Part shown: positions 15,253 to 22,289 of the stretch, piece after piece | Layout: each line of letters opens with the position of its first letter | How positions within the stretch are numbered: position 1 is the stretch's first letter | Notes under the pieces: model-generated | The model's database searches: none | Told to the model about the DNA's origin: nothing | The model's input: only the letters and a program-made list of their open reading frames with translations | Program-made: the position numbers and the translations under genes | DNA from: Bryobacterales bacterium | GTDB lineage: Bacteria; Acidobacteriota; Terriglobia; Bryobacterales; Bryobacteraceae | NCBI GenBank assembly: GCA_003166475.1 | Contig: PMVV01000425.1 | Span: 1-33,458, forward strand | Length of the DNA: 33,458 bases | Direction of reading: 5' to 3'

Positions 15253-15820
15253 ACACGTTATTGATCGTTACGTTGCCGGTGTCGGAATCCACGTAACCGG
15301 CCCGCATGGAACCTTGCGCTCCCGCCGAATACGTCACGTCGACGGAGCGCACATGCAGCAGGCTCAAAGTCTGCCCGCCCTGATTCAATTCGATGCCGTT
15401 GGCCGTTGCCCGCAAGACCGCTCCATCGCTGGCGATGGCCGGCGGCGCGGGCGGAGTGGGCCGCTCGAGGAACAAACCCGCGGTCACGAGCGCCACCACG
15501 CTGGCGCAAGCGGCCAGCGCGCGCGCGCCGGAGAAAATGCCAAACAGGCCGAGGCGACTAGCCATGCGCTCGCCACGCACGCATTCGCCGGCCGCCAAGC
15601 CCAGCCGGATGTTGGCTTTCATCTCGATGGCCAGCCGGTTCCAGGAGATGGCCGGCAATTCATTCAGCGCCACCAGATGGTCGCGCGCCGACGCGAACGC
15701 CTGCACCTCGTTGCGGCACTGGCGGCAACTGGCCAGGTGACGCTCCGTGCGCCGGCGGCGAAACCAACCGAGGTCCTGGCCGGCGTACAGAGCCAGAATA
15801 GTCTGATCCGGATGCGTCAT
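15242..15820 (-). CDS. Zinc-finger (zf-HC2) anti-sigma factor
   Basis: A 192-residue anti-sigma factor. The N-terminus carries the zf-HC2 ZAS motif, HxxxCxxC, in RHLASCRQC. One membrane helix (LAACASVVALVTAGLFL) lies near residue 105. The periplasmic C-terminus is short and ends in a beta-rich stretch with DSDTGNVTINNVYVQ. Its start overlaps the sigma stop by four bases (15817-15820), so production is coupled to that of its sigma factor. It is predicted to hold the sigma factor at the membrane until a signal releases it. Confidence 0.82.
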   Translation of the reverse strand: MTHPDQTILALYAGQDLGWFRRRRTERHLASCRQCRNEVQAFASARDHLVALNELPAISWNRLAIEMKANIRLGLAAGECVRGERMASRLGLFGIFSGARALAACASVVALVTAGLFLERPTPPAPPAIASDGAVLRATANGIELNQGGQTLSLLHVRSVDVTYSAGAQGSMRAGYVDSDTGNVTINNVYVQ

Positions 15821-16341
15821 CGCTTCCTCTTTTCCATATACTTGCGGAGCTTAATGCGCGCGTTGGCGATGTGCGACCGCACGGTGGCCTTGGAACAATT
15901 CAGCCGCTGGGCCACTTCTTCGGCCGGCAAGCCCTCCACATCGCGCAGCATCAGCGCCGCCCGCTCGCGCGCGGTCAACAGGCGCAAGCCATCTTCCAGA
16001 TAGTCGCGCTGCTCGGAGCGCAACAGAATATCCTCCGGACTCTCGTCGTGGCTTTCCGGCGCGGCATCCAGTTCGCAAAACGACACCCGCCCATTGCGCC
16101 GCAGGAAATCGATAGCCGTATTGGTCGCAATGCGCGAAAGCCAATGCGCCGCCTTTTGCCCGTCCTTGAGCTGCTCCTGCCGCTGCAGCGCCTTGATGAA
16201 GGCCTCCTGGGTGAGGTCCTGGGCATCGGCCACGTTGCCCACAATGCGGTAAATCTGCACAAAAATCCGACGCAAGTTATCGGAAACAAACCTGTTCTGC
16301 GTCTCCAGGAGTTCCAGGCCGGGATCGACGGCTTCGCTCAT
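15817..16341 (-). CDS. ECF-type RNA polymerase sigma factor
   Basis: A sigma-70 family ECF factor, 174 residues from the chosen ATG at 16341 (MSEAVDPGLELL). Region 2 is clear (IFVQIYRIVGNVADAQDLTQEAFIKAL) and region 4 carries its helix-turn-helix (LPAEEVAQRLNCSKATVRSHIANARIKLRKYM). The frame is open further upstream to a TTG at 16410, but the extra 23 residues are not family-like. No clear Shine-Dalgarno precedes either. It forms a three-gene operon with the anti-sigma and the exported protein downstream. A 10-base direct repeat upstream may be its control site. Confidence 0.85.
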   Translation of the reverse strand: MSEAVDPGLELLETQNRFVSDNLRRIFVQIYRIVGNVADAQDLTQEAFIKALQRQEQLKDGQKAAHWLSRIATNTAIDFLRRNGRVSFCELDAAPESHDESPEDILLRSEQRDYLEDGLRLLTARERAALMLRDVEGLPAEEVAQRLNCSKATVRSHIANARIKLRKYMEKRKR

Positions 16342-16380
16342 CAGGGCGTAAATTACGGCTTCCACGGTCCTGTAGATGTG

Positions 16381-16408
16381 ACGTGGAAACCCTTCCAAAC
16401 GTGGAAAC
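16381..16408. promoter_or_regulatory. Direct repeat upstream of the ECF sigma gene
   Basis: ACGTGGAAAC occurs perfectly twice, at 16381-16390 and 16399-16408, 18 bases apart start to start. On the sigma gene's strand it reads GTTTCCACGT. It lies 40-67 bases upstream of the chosen ATG and may be an operator or an autoregulated promoter. A GGCAGG-CGTTT-CCTGCC hairpin follows at 16415-16431. Confidence 0.45.
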
Positions 16409-16502
16409 AAAGCTGGCAGGCGTTTCCTGCCGGCCGTTAAGTTGATTTTAGCCCGTAGAGCGCCCGCCGTGCTTCCGGCTATAGTGGAGGAGGGCGGTTA
16501 CG

Positions 16503-16736
16503 ATGACAGACACGCAACTCTATCTGGCGGTGGGCGTTCCGACCATCGCCCTGGTCCTCGGCATGATCGGCAACGGCCTGCTCTTTAACGCTTTGTCTGC
16601 GCGTATGAGCAGCCTGGAGGCGCGCATGCTGGCGCTCGAATCCAGCATGAACACCCGTTTCGACCTGATTATGGGGCGGCTCGCCGACCTGGACACGCGG
16701 CTCAGCGTTCTGGAGGACCGCTCCAAGCGGTCGTAA
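16503..16736 (+). CDS. Small membrane protein with coiled coil
   Basis: A 77-residue protein with one N-terminal membrane helix (YLAVGVPTIALVLGMIGNGLLF) and a heptad-patterned C-terminal coiled coil (SSLEARMLALESSMNTRFDLIMGRLADLDTRLSVLEDR). Proteins of this build are common but their role is unknown; this one may anchor or oligomerise. A GGAGGAGGG ribosome site supports the ATG at 16503. The thiolase gene starts 12 bases after its stop. Function is not known. Confidence 0.75.
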   Translation: MTDTQLYLAVGVPTIALVLGMIGNGLLFNALSARMSSLEARMLALESSMNTRFDLIMGRLADLDTRLSVLEDRSKRS

Positions 16737-16748
16737 AGGAACGGCCAT

Positions 16749-17909
16749 ATGAGACCTGTAGCCGTAATCGGAATCGGGAAGACGCCCTTTGGGGCGTTTG
16801 GGGACCGCGACCTCCGTTCGCTCGCGGTGGAAGGTGGCGAGAAGTGCCTCGCCAACGGCCGCCACGCTCCCGGGCAGGTGGACGCGTTTTTCCTGGGCAA
16901 CTTCGCCGGTCCATCGTTCGCGGGCCAGAATCACCTTGCGCCGTATGTTTCCACCGCCCTCGGCATTCACGGTGTGCCGGCCACGCGTGTGGAGGCGGCC
17001 TGCGCTTCGAGCGGCTCGGCGTTCTTCCACGCTTATAACGGCGTTGCCAGCGGTGTTTACGATTCGGTGCTGGTCGTAGGGGTGGAGAAGATGACTTGCC
17101 AACCCACTCCCAGGGTGACCGAGATCCTGGCGGGCGCGGGCGACTGCGCGGGCGAAATCAAGGCCGGCTCCACGTTCGCCTCGCTGTTTGCCATGATCGC
17201 GCGGCGCCACATGCACCAGTTCGGCACTACGCGCGAGCACTTGGCTGCCGTGGCGGTGAAGAACCACGCCAACGGCGCGCTGAATCCGGACGCGCAGATG
17301 CGCAAGGTCATCACCATGGAGCAGGCCATGAATGGCAAGCCCATCGCCGATCCGCTGAACCTTTACGATTGCTCGCTGATCAGCGACGGCGCCGCCGCGG
17401 TGTTGCTGGCGCCGGCCGAGCGCGCCCAAGAGTTCACCGATAAGCCGGTGCGCGTGCTGGGCATCGCGCAGGCGTCCGACTTCGTGGCGCTCGATCAGAA
17501 GCCGGACATCACCACCTTCCCGGCGGTGCGCCTCGCCTCTGCGAAGGCCTACCAGATGGCCGGCGTGGGGCCGGCGGATATCCAACTGGCCGAACTGCAC
17601 GACTGCTTTACTATCGCCGAGATCATCGCCATAGAAGATCTGGGATTCGCGGCGCGCGGCGAAGGCGGCCCGTTCACGCTGGCAGGTCACACGGCGCGCA
17701 CGGGCAGCAAACCGATCAACACCAGCGGCGGGCTGAAGTCCAAAGGCCACCCGGTGGGCGCGACGGGCGTGGCGCAGATTTGCGACCTGGTGCTGCAAAT
17801 GCGCTGCGAAGCGGGCGCGCGGCAGGTGCCGCGGCATTCCCTCGCACTGGCGCAGAACTTGGGCGGCTCGGGTGCCACCTGCGTGGTGACCATTCTGGGG
17901 ACCGTATGA
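16749..17909 (+). CDS. Thiolase-family (SCP2-type) acyl-CoA enzyme
   Basis: A 386-residue thiolase of the SCP2/lipid-transfer branch, which cleaves or condenses acyl-CoA thioesters. The nucleophilic cysteine sits in VEAACASSGSAFFHAY, a catalytic histidine in ELHDCFTIAEI, and the second active-site segment is GGLKSKGHPVGATGVAQI. The second cysteine of biosynthetic thiolases near the C-terminus is not present in the usual form (NLGGSGATCVVTIL is the tail). Members of this branch usually need a DUF35 OB-fold partner, and one follows with an ATGA overlap. Substrate not predictable. Confidence 0.88.
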   Translation: MRPVAVIGIGKTPFGAFGDRDLRSLAVEGGEKCLANGRHAPGQVDAFFLGNFAGPSFAGQNHLAPYVSTALGIHGVPATRVEAACASSGSAFFHAYNGVASGVYDSVLVVGVEKMTCQPTPRVTEILAGAGDCAGEIKAGSTFASLFAMIARRHMHQFGTTREHLAAVAVKNHANGALNPDAQMRKVITMEQAMNGKPIADPLNLYDCSLISDGAAAVLLAPAERAQEFTDKPVRVLGIAQASDFVALDQKPDITTFPAVRLASAKAYQMAGVGPADIQLAELHDCFTIAEIIAIEDLGFAARGEGGPFTLAGHTARTGSKPINTSGGLKSKGHPVGATGVAQICDLVLQMRCEAGARQVPRHSLALAQNLGGSGATCVVTILGTV

Positions 17910-18130
17910 GCGACCGAACGGGAACGATCTATACCGAAACCGTGATCTACTCCTCGACCGAGGCGTTCGCCGCGGACGTGCCCTACCAGACGGCCATCGT
18001 GGCGCTGGATTCTGGCGGGCGGGTGACGGGGCGGATCATTAGCGACCATGGCGAGCGGGTGCGAATTGACGACCGCGTGTCGCGCGTGGAAGTGCGCGAC
18101 GGCGTGCCGTTTTTCAGGAAGATCCCATGA
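17906..18130 (+). CDS. DUF35 OB-fold acyl-CoA-associated protein
   Basis: A 74-residue protein with the DUF35 OB-fold pattern (TVIYSSTEAFAADVPYQTAIVALDSGGRVTGRI, then RIDDRVSRVEVRDGVPFFRKI). It lacks the zinc-ribbon cysteines often found N-terminal in the family. DUF35 proteins pair with SCP2-type thiolases and stabilise the acyl-CoA site. Its ATG overlaps the thiolase stop (17906-17909), and its own end overlaps the next gene (18127-18130). The three genes are one translation-coupled operon. Confidence 0.82.
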   Translation: MSDRTGTIYTETVIYSSTEAFAADVPYQTAIVALDSGGRVTGRIISDHGERVRIDDRVSRVEVRDGVPFFRKIP

Positions 18131-19311
18131 AACTAGCGGAACGCATGAATCGCATCGGGGTGGAATCCGCGTTTGACGTGTTGGTGCGGGCGCGGGCGCT
18201 GGAGGCCAAAGGGCGCAGCATCATCCACCTGGAGATCGGCGAGCCGGACTTTCCGACGCCGGCGCACATCGTGGAGGCGGCCAAGTGCGCTCTCGACGAG
18301 GGTTGGACGCACTACGGTCCAACGCAAGGCTTTCCGGAGCTGCGCGAGGCAATTGCGGAAGACGTTTCGCTGCGGCGCGGCATCCGCGTGGGACCCGAGC
18401 ACGTGTCCGTCGTGCCGGGCGGGAAACCCATCATCTTTTTCCCGATGATGGCGCTGCTGGAGCCGGGCGACGAGGTGATCTACCCGAACCCCGGATTTCC
18501 CATCTACGAGTCGATGATCCGCACCCTGGGCGCAACGCCGGTGCCCATGCCGCTGGTCGAGAGCCGCGGATTCTCATTCGATCTGAACCTGCTGCGCGAC
18601 AAGCTCAACGACCGGACCAAGATGCTGGTGCTGAATTCGCCGCAGAATCCCACCGGCGGAGTGATTCCGGAAGAGGACATGCGCGCCATCGCTGATATGG
18701 TGCGGGACCGCGATCTGATCGTGCTGGCCGACGAAATCTATTCGCGGATCTACTACGAAGACGAGCCGGTTTCCATTACGCGCTATCCGGGCATGCTGGA
18801 GAAGACCATTATTCTGGACGGCTTCTCGAAGACGTATGCGATGACCGGATGGCGCATGGGCTACGGTGTGATGCCGACGTGGCTGGTGGGTGCGGTCACC
18901 AAGCTGATGGTGAACTCGGTATCGTGCGTGGCCAGTTTCACGCAGCGGGCGGGGATCGCGGCGCTGCGCGGCCCGCAGGACGGCGTCGATACCATGGTCG
19001 CCGAGTTCCGGCGGCGGCGCGACGCCCTCTGCCGGGGGCTGGACCGGATTCCGGGCTTCCGTTGCGCTGTTCCGGGCGGCGCGTTTTACGCTTATGCAAA
19101 CGTGGAGGAGACCGGCATTCCATCGAAAGAGCTGACCGATTTTCTGCTGGAGGAGGCGGGCGTGGCGGCGCTGAATGGCGGCGCGTTCGGCGATTACGGC
19201 GAGGGCTACATCCGGCTCAGCTATGCCAATTCGCTGGAGAATCTGATGGAGGCGGTGGCGCGGATCGAGAAGGCGGCGGTGCGGTGGGCGGCGGTGGGGG
19301 CGCGGGGGTAG
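18127..19311 (+). CDS. Class I/II PLP-dependent aminotransferase
   Basis: A 394-residue fold-type I aminotransferase. Signature motifs: YGPTQGFPELREAIAE (PLP phosphate and ring region), NSPQNPTGG (Asn of the ring contact), VLADEIYSRIYY (Asp that binds the pyridine N and the Tyr after it), and DGFSKTYAMTGWRMGY with the Schiff-base lysine in SKT. These are typical of AspC/alanine-type transaminases; the amino acid substrate is not resolved. It is the last gene of the thiolase-DUF35-aminotransferase operon. The C-terminal tail is Ala- and Gly-rich. Confidence 0.92.
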   Translation: MKLAERMNRIGVESAFDVLVRARALEAKGRSIIHLEIGEPDFPTPAHIVEAAKCALDEGWTHYGPTQGFPELREAIAEDVSLRRGIRVGPEHVSVVPGGKPIIFFPMMALLEPGDEVIYPNPGFPIYESMIRTLGATPVPMPLVESRGFSFDLNLLRDKLNDRTKMLVLNSPQNPTGGVIPEEDMRAIADMVRDRDLIVLADEIYSRIYYEDEPVSITRYPGMLEKTIILDGFSKTYAMTGWRMGYGVMPTWLVGAVTKLMVNSVSCVASFTQRAGIAALRGPQDGVDTMVAEFRRRRDALCRGLDRIPGFRCAVPGGAFYAYANVEETGIPSKELTDFLLEEAGVAALNGGAFGDYGEGYIRLSYANSLENLMEAVARIEKAAVRWAAVGARG

Positions 19312-19448
19312 GCGGCCGTTGTGAACTCGATACGGGCGCGACCAGCGTGGAGTGCCCTTTTCCGAACATGATGGGGTGAGATGTCGTAGGCCACGTCGAT
19401 CTCAGTCAGCCGGCTCCACGGGAGCGCTGCTCTTTCCGTACAGACCGG

Positions 19449-20087
19449 CTATAAGAGGGCCTCGAACTCTTCGAGGAGTTCTAGGTGCTTGTCGGTGGGG
19501 AGAGCCGCTTGAGACCAGTATCGGTTGCTGTCATGGGGATCGCCGATCTTCCGCTGGAAGGAGAAATTGGCGGGCTTAAATGCCAGTGTTTGGTCCGGCC
19601 ACAGTTCGATTGCGGAGACATCAAATACTGTTCCGCCCACGGCGGAGGAGACGCGACTGGCGAAATCTGCCAACCGAGGGTTGAGTACGCGTAATGGTCT
19701 GGAACATTTCACGTTAACCTGACTGAGGTACGTTTTGCGACGAACCATCTCAGGGTCGTAAGCGAACCCTAGTTCAGGAAGGTCACCGAGGGCGGTTTCG
19801 AGGAAGTCCTCTGAATCCTTGGTGGAGGAAAAAGTATCCGCAGCGATGCCATCGCTGAATATCGTGATGTTAATCGCTAGGACAGTGCCGTCCTCTTTGA
19901 CAAACTCACCATTCATCAACTTCATACCCTGGCTCAGGTCATCGCCCGGCTTGGGGTAGGTCTTGAATTTGTAGTCGTCCAGCAGTGCAGGCAGCAAGTG
20001 CGTGAAAACGTCCTTGCCGCCGGGGTTCAGTTCGTTCATATCAAGGAACGACATAGCTCTTGCCAATCCAACCGATAGCAGTTTCAT
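19449..20087 (-). CDS. Third gene of a HigBA-type operon, unknown
   Basis: A 212-residue protein I do not recognise. It has a mixed alpha/beta look, with strands such as LAINITIFSDGIAADTFSS and YLSQVNVKCSRPL, and a C-terminal helix (TDKHLELLEEFEALL). There is no signal peptide or membrane helix. Its ATG overlaps the stop of the HigA-like antitoxin by four bases (20084-20087), so it is made with the pair. The layout is that of a toxin-antitoxin-chaperone operon, in which the third gene is a SecB-like chaperone, but I do not see SecB motifs. The role is open. Confidence 0.65.
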   Translation of the reverse strand: MKLLSVGLARAMSFLDMNELNPGGKDVFTHLLPALLDDYKFKTYPKPGDDLSQGMKLMNGEFVKEDGTVLAINITIFSDGIAADTFSSTKDSEDFLETALGDLPELGFAYDPEMVRRKTYLSQVNVKCSRPLRVLNPRLADFASRVSSAVGGTVFDVSAIELWPDQTLAFKPANFSFQRKIGDPHDSNRYWSQAALPTDKHLELLEEFEALL

Positions 20088-20614
20088 CTCTGTGCACCTG
20101 CATACCCAACCAGCGCCGGAGACGACTGCTGCGTCAGCAGTTGTGCTCCGCTTCGGATGCCAACTAGGTTGTCATTTCTCCATTGCGCCTCAGCGAGCGA
20201 TGGCTGCCCGGTTCGTGGCATCATGCCAGCACTCTCTTGCGGTTTCCGCTCGATAAAGCCCGTATCGCGGTCAAAATCTGGTATGTCGATCGCCTGATCG
20301 GACATCGCCAGGGCCCAAGCTGCAATCTCGCTAAAGGCAGCGAATCGGACGATGAGTCCCACGTCAAAGAACTCAGCAATCTTCTTCAGTGTTGAAACGC
20401 TGTGCCTGTCGTATCTCGGGTTCTCTAAGCGATAGACCGCGCTTTGGCTCGTTCCAAGGTGGCGCGCTAGATCTTTTTGGCTCATCTCCCGTCTCTGCCG
20501 AAGCACGCGAACCTGTGCAGCGACTGTCTGGCCGATTCGAGACGAAATGAAGGCCTTTCGGAACGCGGGGTCAGAAAGCCGGTCGTGCAGGGATTGTTTC
20601 GAATGTAAAGGCAT
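20084..20614 (-). CDS. higA: HigA-type Xre antitoxin with C-terminal extension
   Basis: A 176-residue DNA-binding antitoxin. A Cro/C1-type helix-turn-helix is clear at residues ~34-88 (RVLRQRREMSQKDLARHLGTSQSAVYRLENPRY, then STLKKIAEFFDVGLIVRF). About 85 residues of polar, probably disordered tail follow (MSDQAIDIPDFDRDTG ...), which is long for a HigA. Such an extension recalls the chaperone-addiction tail of toxin-antitoxin-chaperone systems. The gene overlaps the toxin gene by 44 bases (20571-20614) and the third gene by four. Confidence 0.82.
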   Translation of the reverse strand: MPLHSKQSLHDRLSDPAFRKAFISSRIGQTVAAQVRVLRQRREMSQKDLARHLGTSQSAVYRLENPRYDRHSVSTLKKIAEFFDVGLIVRFAAFSEIAAWALAMSDQAIDIPDFDRDTGFIERKPQESAGMMPRTGQPSLAEAQWRNDNLVGIRSGAQLLTQQSSPALVGYAGAQR

Positions 20615-20975
20615 ATAGTAGCTGCTGGTTCTCCTCAGCGAACTTCCGCCGCTTAGAGGCTTCGTCCATTTCGTGCTTTAGGCTGCGCTTCTTCTCCGTG
20701 CCGAGCAACAACGTGAATTGAAGCCGGTTCGGACCGAAAAAGCCAAGTATTCGGTAGGTCTTATTGTCCCCATAAAAGCGGATCTCGCCCATTCCCCGGT
20801 ATTTCTTCCCATGCAACAGGTCGAATGTGGGCCGCGTCCAGTACTTGCGTTCCAACGCCCGCAAGATGTCGAGGACTGCGGATAATTCGTTCTCCGCTTC
20901 CGGTCCAAGCTCTCCGACGAACCTGTCGAGTGGTCTTCCTCCACCTGGAGCCGGACAAGCTAGGAATACCCACAT
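20571..20975 (-). CDS. higB: HigB/RelE-like toxin
   Basis: A 134-residue toxin of the phage-derived Gp49-like HigB family. Motifs: YWTRPTFDLLHGKKYRGMGEIRFYGDNKTYRILGFF, then LQFTLLLGTEKKRSLKHEMDEASKRRKFAEEN, typical for the family's RelE-like core. The ATG at 20975 was chosen; the frame is open to 21005, but that start would lie inside the -35 box. The gene comes first in the operon, before the antitoxin, as in HigBA. The start lies four bases from the -10 box, so the mRNA may have no or almost no leader. Confidence 0.85.
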   Translation of the reverse strand: MWVFLACPAPGGGRPLDRFVGELGPEAENELSAVLDILRALERKYWTRPTFDLLHGKKYRGMGEIRFYGDNKTYRILGFFGPNRLQFTLLLGTEKKRSLKHEMDEASKRRKFAEENQQLLYAFTFETIPARPAF

Positions 20976-20979
20976 CTGA

Positions 20980-21009
20980 ATTCTACACCAAATTTGGTTT
21001 CGCAATCAA
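20980..21009 (-). promoter_or_regulatory. HigB promoter with palindromic operator
   Basis: On the minus strand: -35 TTGATT (21004-21009), an 18-base spacer, and -10 TAGAAT (20980-20985). The spacer contains the perfect 12-base palindrome ACCAAATTTGGT (20987-20998). An antitoxin bound there would block RNA polymerase. A related TACACCA half lies at 21100-21106 (TACACCATTTTTG), possibly a second site. Confidence 0.6.
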
Positions 21010-21192
21010 CTGTTAATTCGCGGCTAGGGTCGAGTCCAAACGCAAAACCTGGGAGGTGTGGGCTGTAACCCGCTGACATTGTGCTCACGCTCTCCACTTT
21101 ACACCATTTTTGATGTCAATGTCTAGGCCTGTACTGCATCTTTTGGCCAGCTTGAAGCCGAGCACTGCCGGACCGAAGCGGGCATGATCTAG

Positions 21193-21324
21193 ACGCCTGG
21201 GCGTCGGCCACTCGCGCAGCAGCCCTTCTTCGGCTTCGTAACCTGCCTAGTCAAAGAGAAAATCGAGTTTCCCAGCGGCGGAATCTCGATCCATCTGCTC
21301 GTCCCACTCCGCCTGATCTCGCAA
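21193..21324 (-). pseudogene. Fragment of an antitoxin-like gene
   Basis: Read on the minus strand, the sequence gives LRDQAEWDEQMDRDSAAGKL, then DFLFD, a TAG stop (21247-21249), and in the same frame AGYEAEEGLLREWPTPRR. This resembles the C-terminal half of small antitoxins of the 'EWDxQMxxDxxAGKLDFL' type that end in a LREWP-like tail. No N-terminal half is visible: hairpin repeat copy 4 abuts the fragment exactly there. Family assignment is from memory of the pattern, so it is tentative. The stop codon and truncation make it non-functional. Confidence 0.45.
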
Positions 21325-21325
21325 C

Positions 21326-21369
21326 GGCGCGACCTGGGGGTCGCGCGCGGACGAGGGCGTCCGCCCCAC
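21326..21369. repeat. Intergenic hairpin repeat, copy 4
   Basis: GGCGCGACC-tggg-GGTCGCGC, then GCGGACG-agg-GCGTCCGC, then CCCAC. Two hairpins with the shared CCCAC edge. It lies between recR and the antitoxin fragment and may have replaced the 5' half of the latter. Confidence 0.7.
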
Positions 21370-21373
21370 CCTG

Positions 21374-21973
21374 TTACATCTCACGCCGACCCTCCATCGC
21401 CTTCCACATCGTGACTTCATCGGCGAACTCGATGTCGCTGCCCACCGGGATGCCCATGGCGATGCGCGTCACCTTCACTCCCAGCGGCTTCAGCAGCTTC
21501 GAGAGGTAGACCGCCGTGGCTTCGCCTTCCACCGTGGGATTGGTGGCGGCGATAATCTCCTCGATCCCGCCCGCGCCGATTCGTTCCACCAGGCTCTTGA
21601 TCTTGAGCTGCTCCGGTCCCACGCCCTTGAGCGGCGACAGCGCCCCGTGCAGCACGTGGTACAGACCGTTGAACTGCCGGGTGCTTTCGATGCCCAGAAT
21701 ATTGGGCGCCTCCTCGACTACACACAGCACCTTCTGGTCGCGATTGGGATCGCGGCAGAACACGCACAGATCGCCGTCGCTGATGTTATTGCAGACGCGG
21801 CACAGGCCCAGCTTGTCCTTCACGTCGAGCAGGGCCTGCGCAAGCTGTTCGGCGTCCTCGCGCGATACGCGCAAGACGTGAAATGCCAGCCGCTGCGCCG
21901 ACTTTTGGCCGATGCCCGGCAGGCGTTTGAATTCGTTGATCAGCCGCGCCAACGGCTCCGCGAAATCCGGCAT
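21374..21973 (-). CDS. recR: Recombination mediator RecR
   Basis: A 199-residue RecR protein, which with RecO and RecF loads RecA at gaps. Domains in order: helix-hairpin-helix ([15 protein letters not shown]), the four-cysteine zinc finger with C58, C61, C70 and C73 ([16 protein letters not shown]), and the Toprim domain ([13 protein letters not shown]..., [14 protein letters not shown]-type segment read here as [15 protein letters not shown]). Length is normal. It is the last gene of the ffs-dnaX-ebfC-recR block, 3 bases downstream of ebfC. Confidence 0.96.
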   Translation of the reverse strand: MPDFAEPLARLINEFKRLPGIGQKSAQRLAFHVLRVSREDAEQLAQALLDVKDKLGLCRVCNNISDGDLCVFCRDPNRDQKVLCVVEEAPNILGIESTRQFNGLYHVLHGALSPLKGVGPEQLKIKSLVERIGAGGIEEIIAATNPTVEGEATAVYLSKLLKPLGVKVTRIAMGIPVGSDIEFADEVTMWKAMEGRREM

Positions 21974-21976
21974 GGA

Positions 21977-22285
21977 TTAAAACATACCCGGCGGCAGGCC
22001 CAGCCCAGCCATCATCCCGCTCATCTTCTGACTGCTTTCCTGGTCGACCTTTTTGGCGGCTTCGTTGCAGGCGGCCAGCACCATGTCTTGCAGCATCTCC
22101 ACGTCGCCCGCCACTTCCGGGTCGATCTTCACGCTGAGCACGTTCTTGTGCCCGTCCATGCCGATGGTGACCATGCCGCCGCCGGCCGAGGCCTCCACGC
22201 GGATCAGGGCGATCTCCTGCTGCATGCGCTCCTGCATCTGTTGCGCCTGCTTCATCATGTTTTGCATGTTGCCTGGCATTTTCAT
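21977..22285 (-). CDS. ebfC: Nucleoid-associated protein EbfC/YbaB
   Basis: A 102-residue YbaB/EbfC family protein that binds DNA as a dimer and sits next to dnaX and recR in many bacteria. The pattern is typical: an N-terminal helix rich in Met and Gln (NMMKQAQQMQERMQQEIA), a beta sheet (VTIGMDGHKNVLSVKIDPEVA) and a C-terminal helix (VEMLQDMVLAACNEAAKKVDQESSQKM). Spacing is 4 bases to the dnaX stop and 3 bases to the recR start, so the three are co-transcribed. Confidence 0.93.
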   Translation of the reverse strand: MKMPGNMQNMMKQAQQMQERMQQEIALIRVEASAGGGMVTIGMDGHKNVLSVKIDPEVAGDVEMLQDMVLAACNEAAKKVDQESSQKMSGMMAGLGLPPGMF

Positions 22286-22289
22286 GTAG

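Larger units (their letters stand above)
21006..21373. other. Gap between recR and higB with debris
   Basis: About 370 bases. It contains the higB promoter at its right-hand end in gene terms, a second TACACCA-type half site (21100), a decayed antitoxin fragment (21193-21324) and hairpin repeat copy 4 (21326-21369). No other ORF is supported. Confidence 0.6.

Noticed and set aside
16342-16410. N-terminal extension of the ECF sigma factor to a TTG
   Set aside because: The extra 23 residues are not family-like and overlap a direct repeat; the ATG at 16341 gives the normal start.
19449-20087. SecB-type chaperone as the third gene of the HigBA operon
   Set aside because: Not called, because no SecB sequence motif was visible; kept only as a hypothesis.
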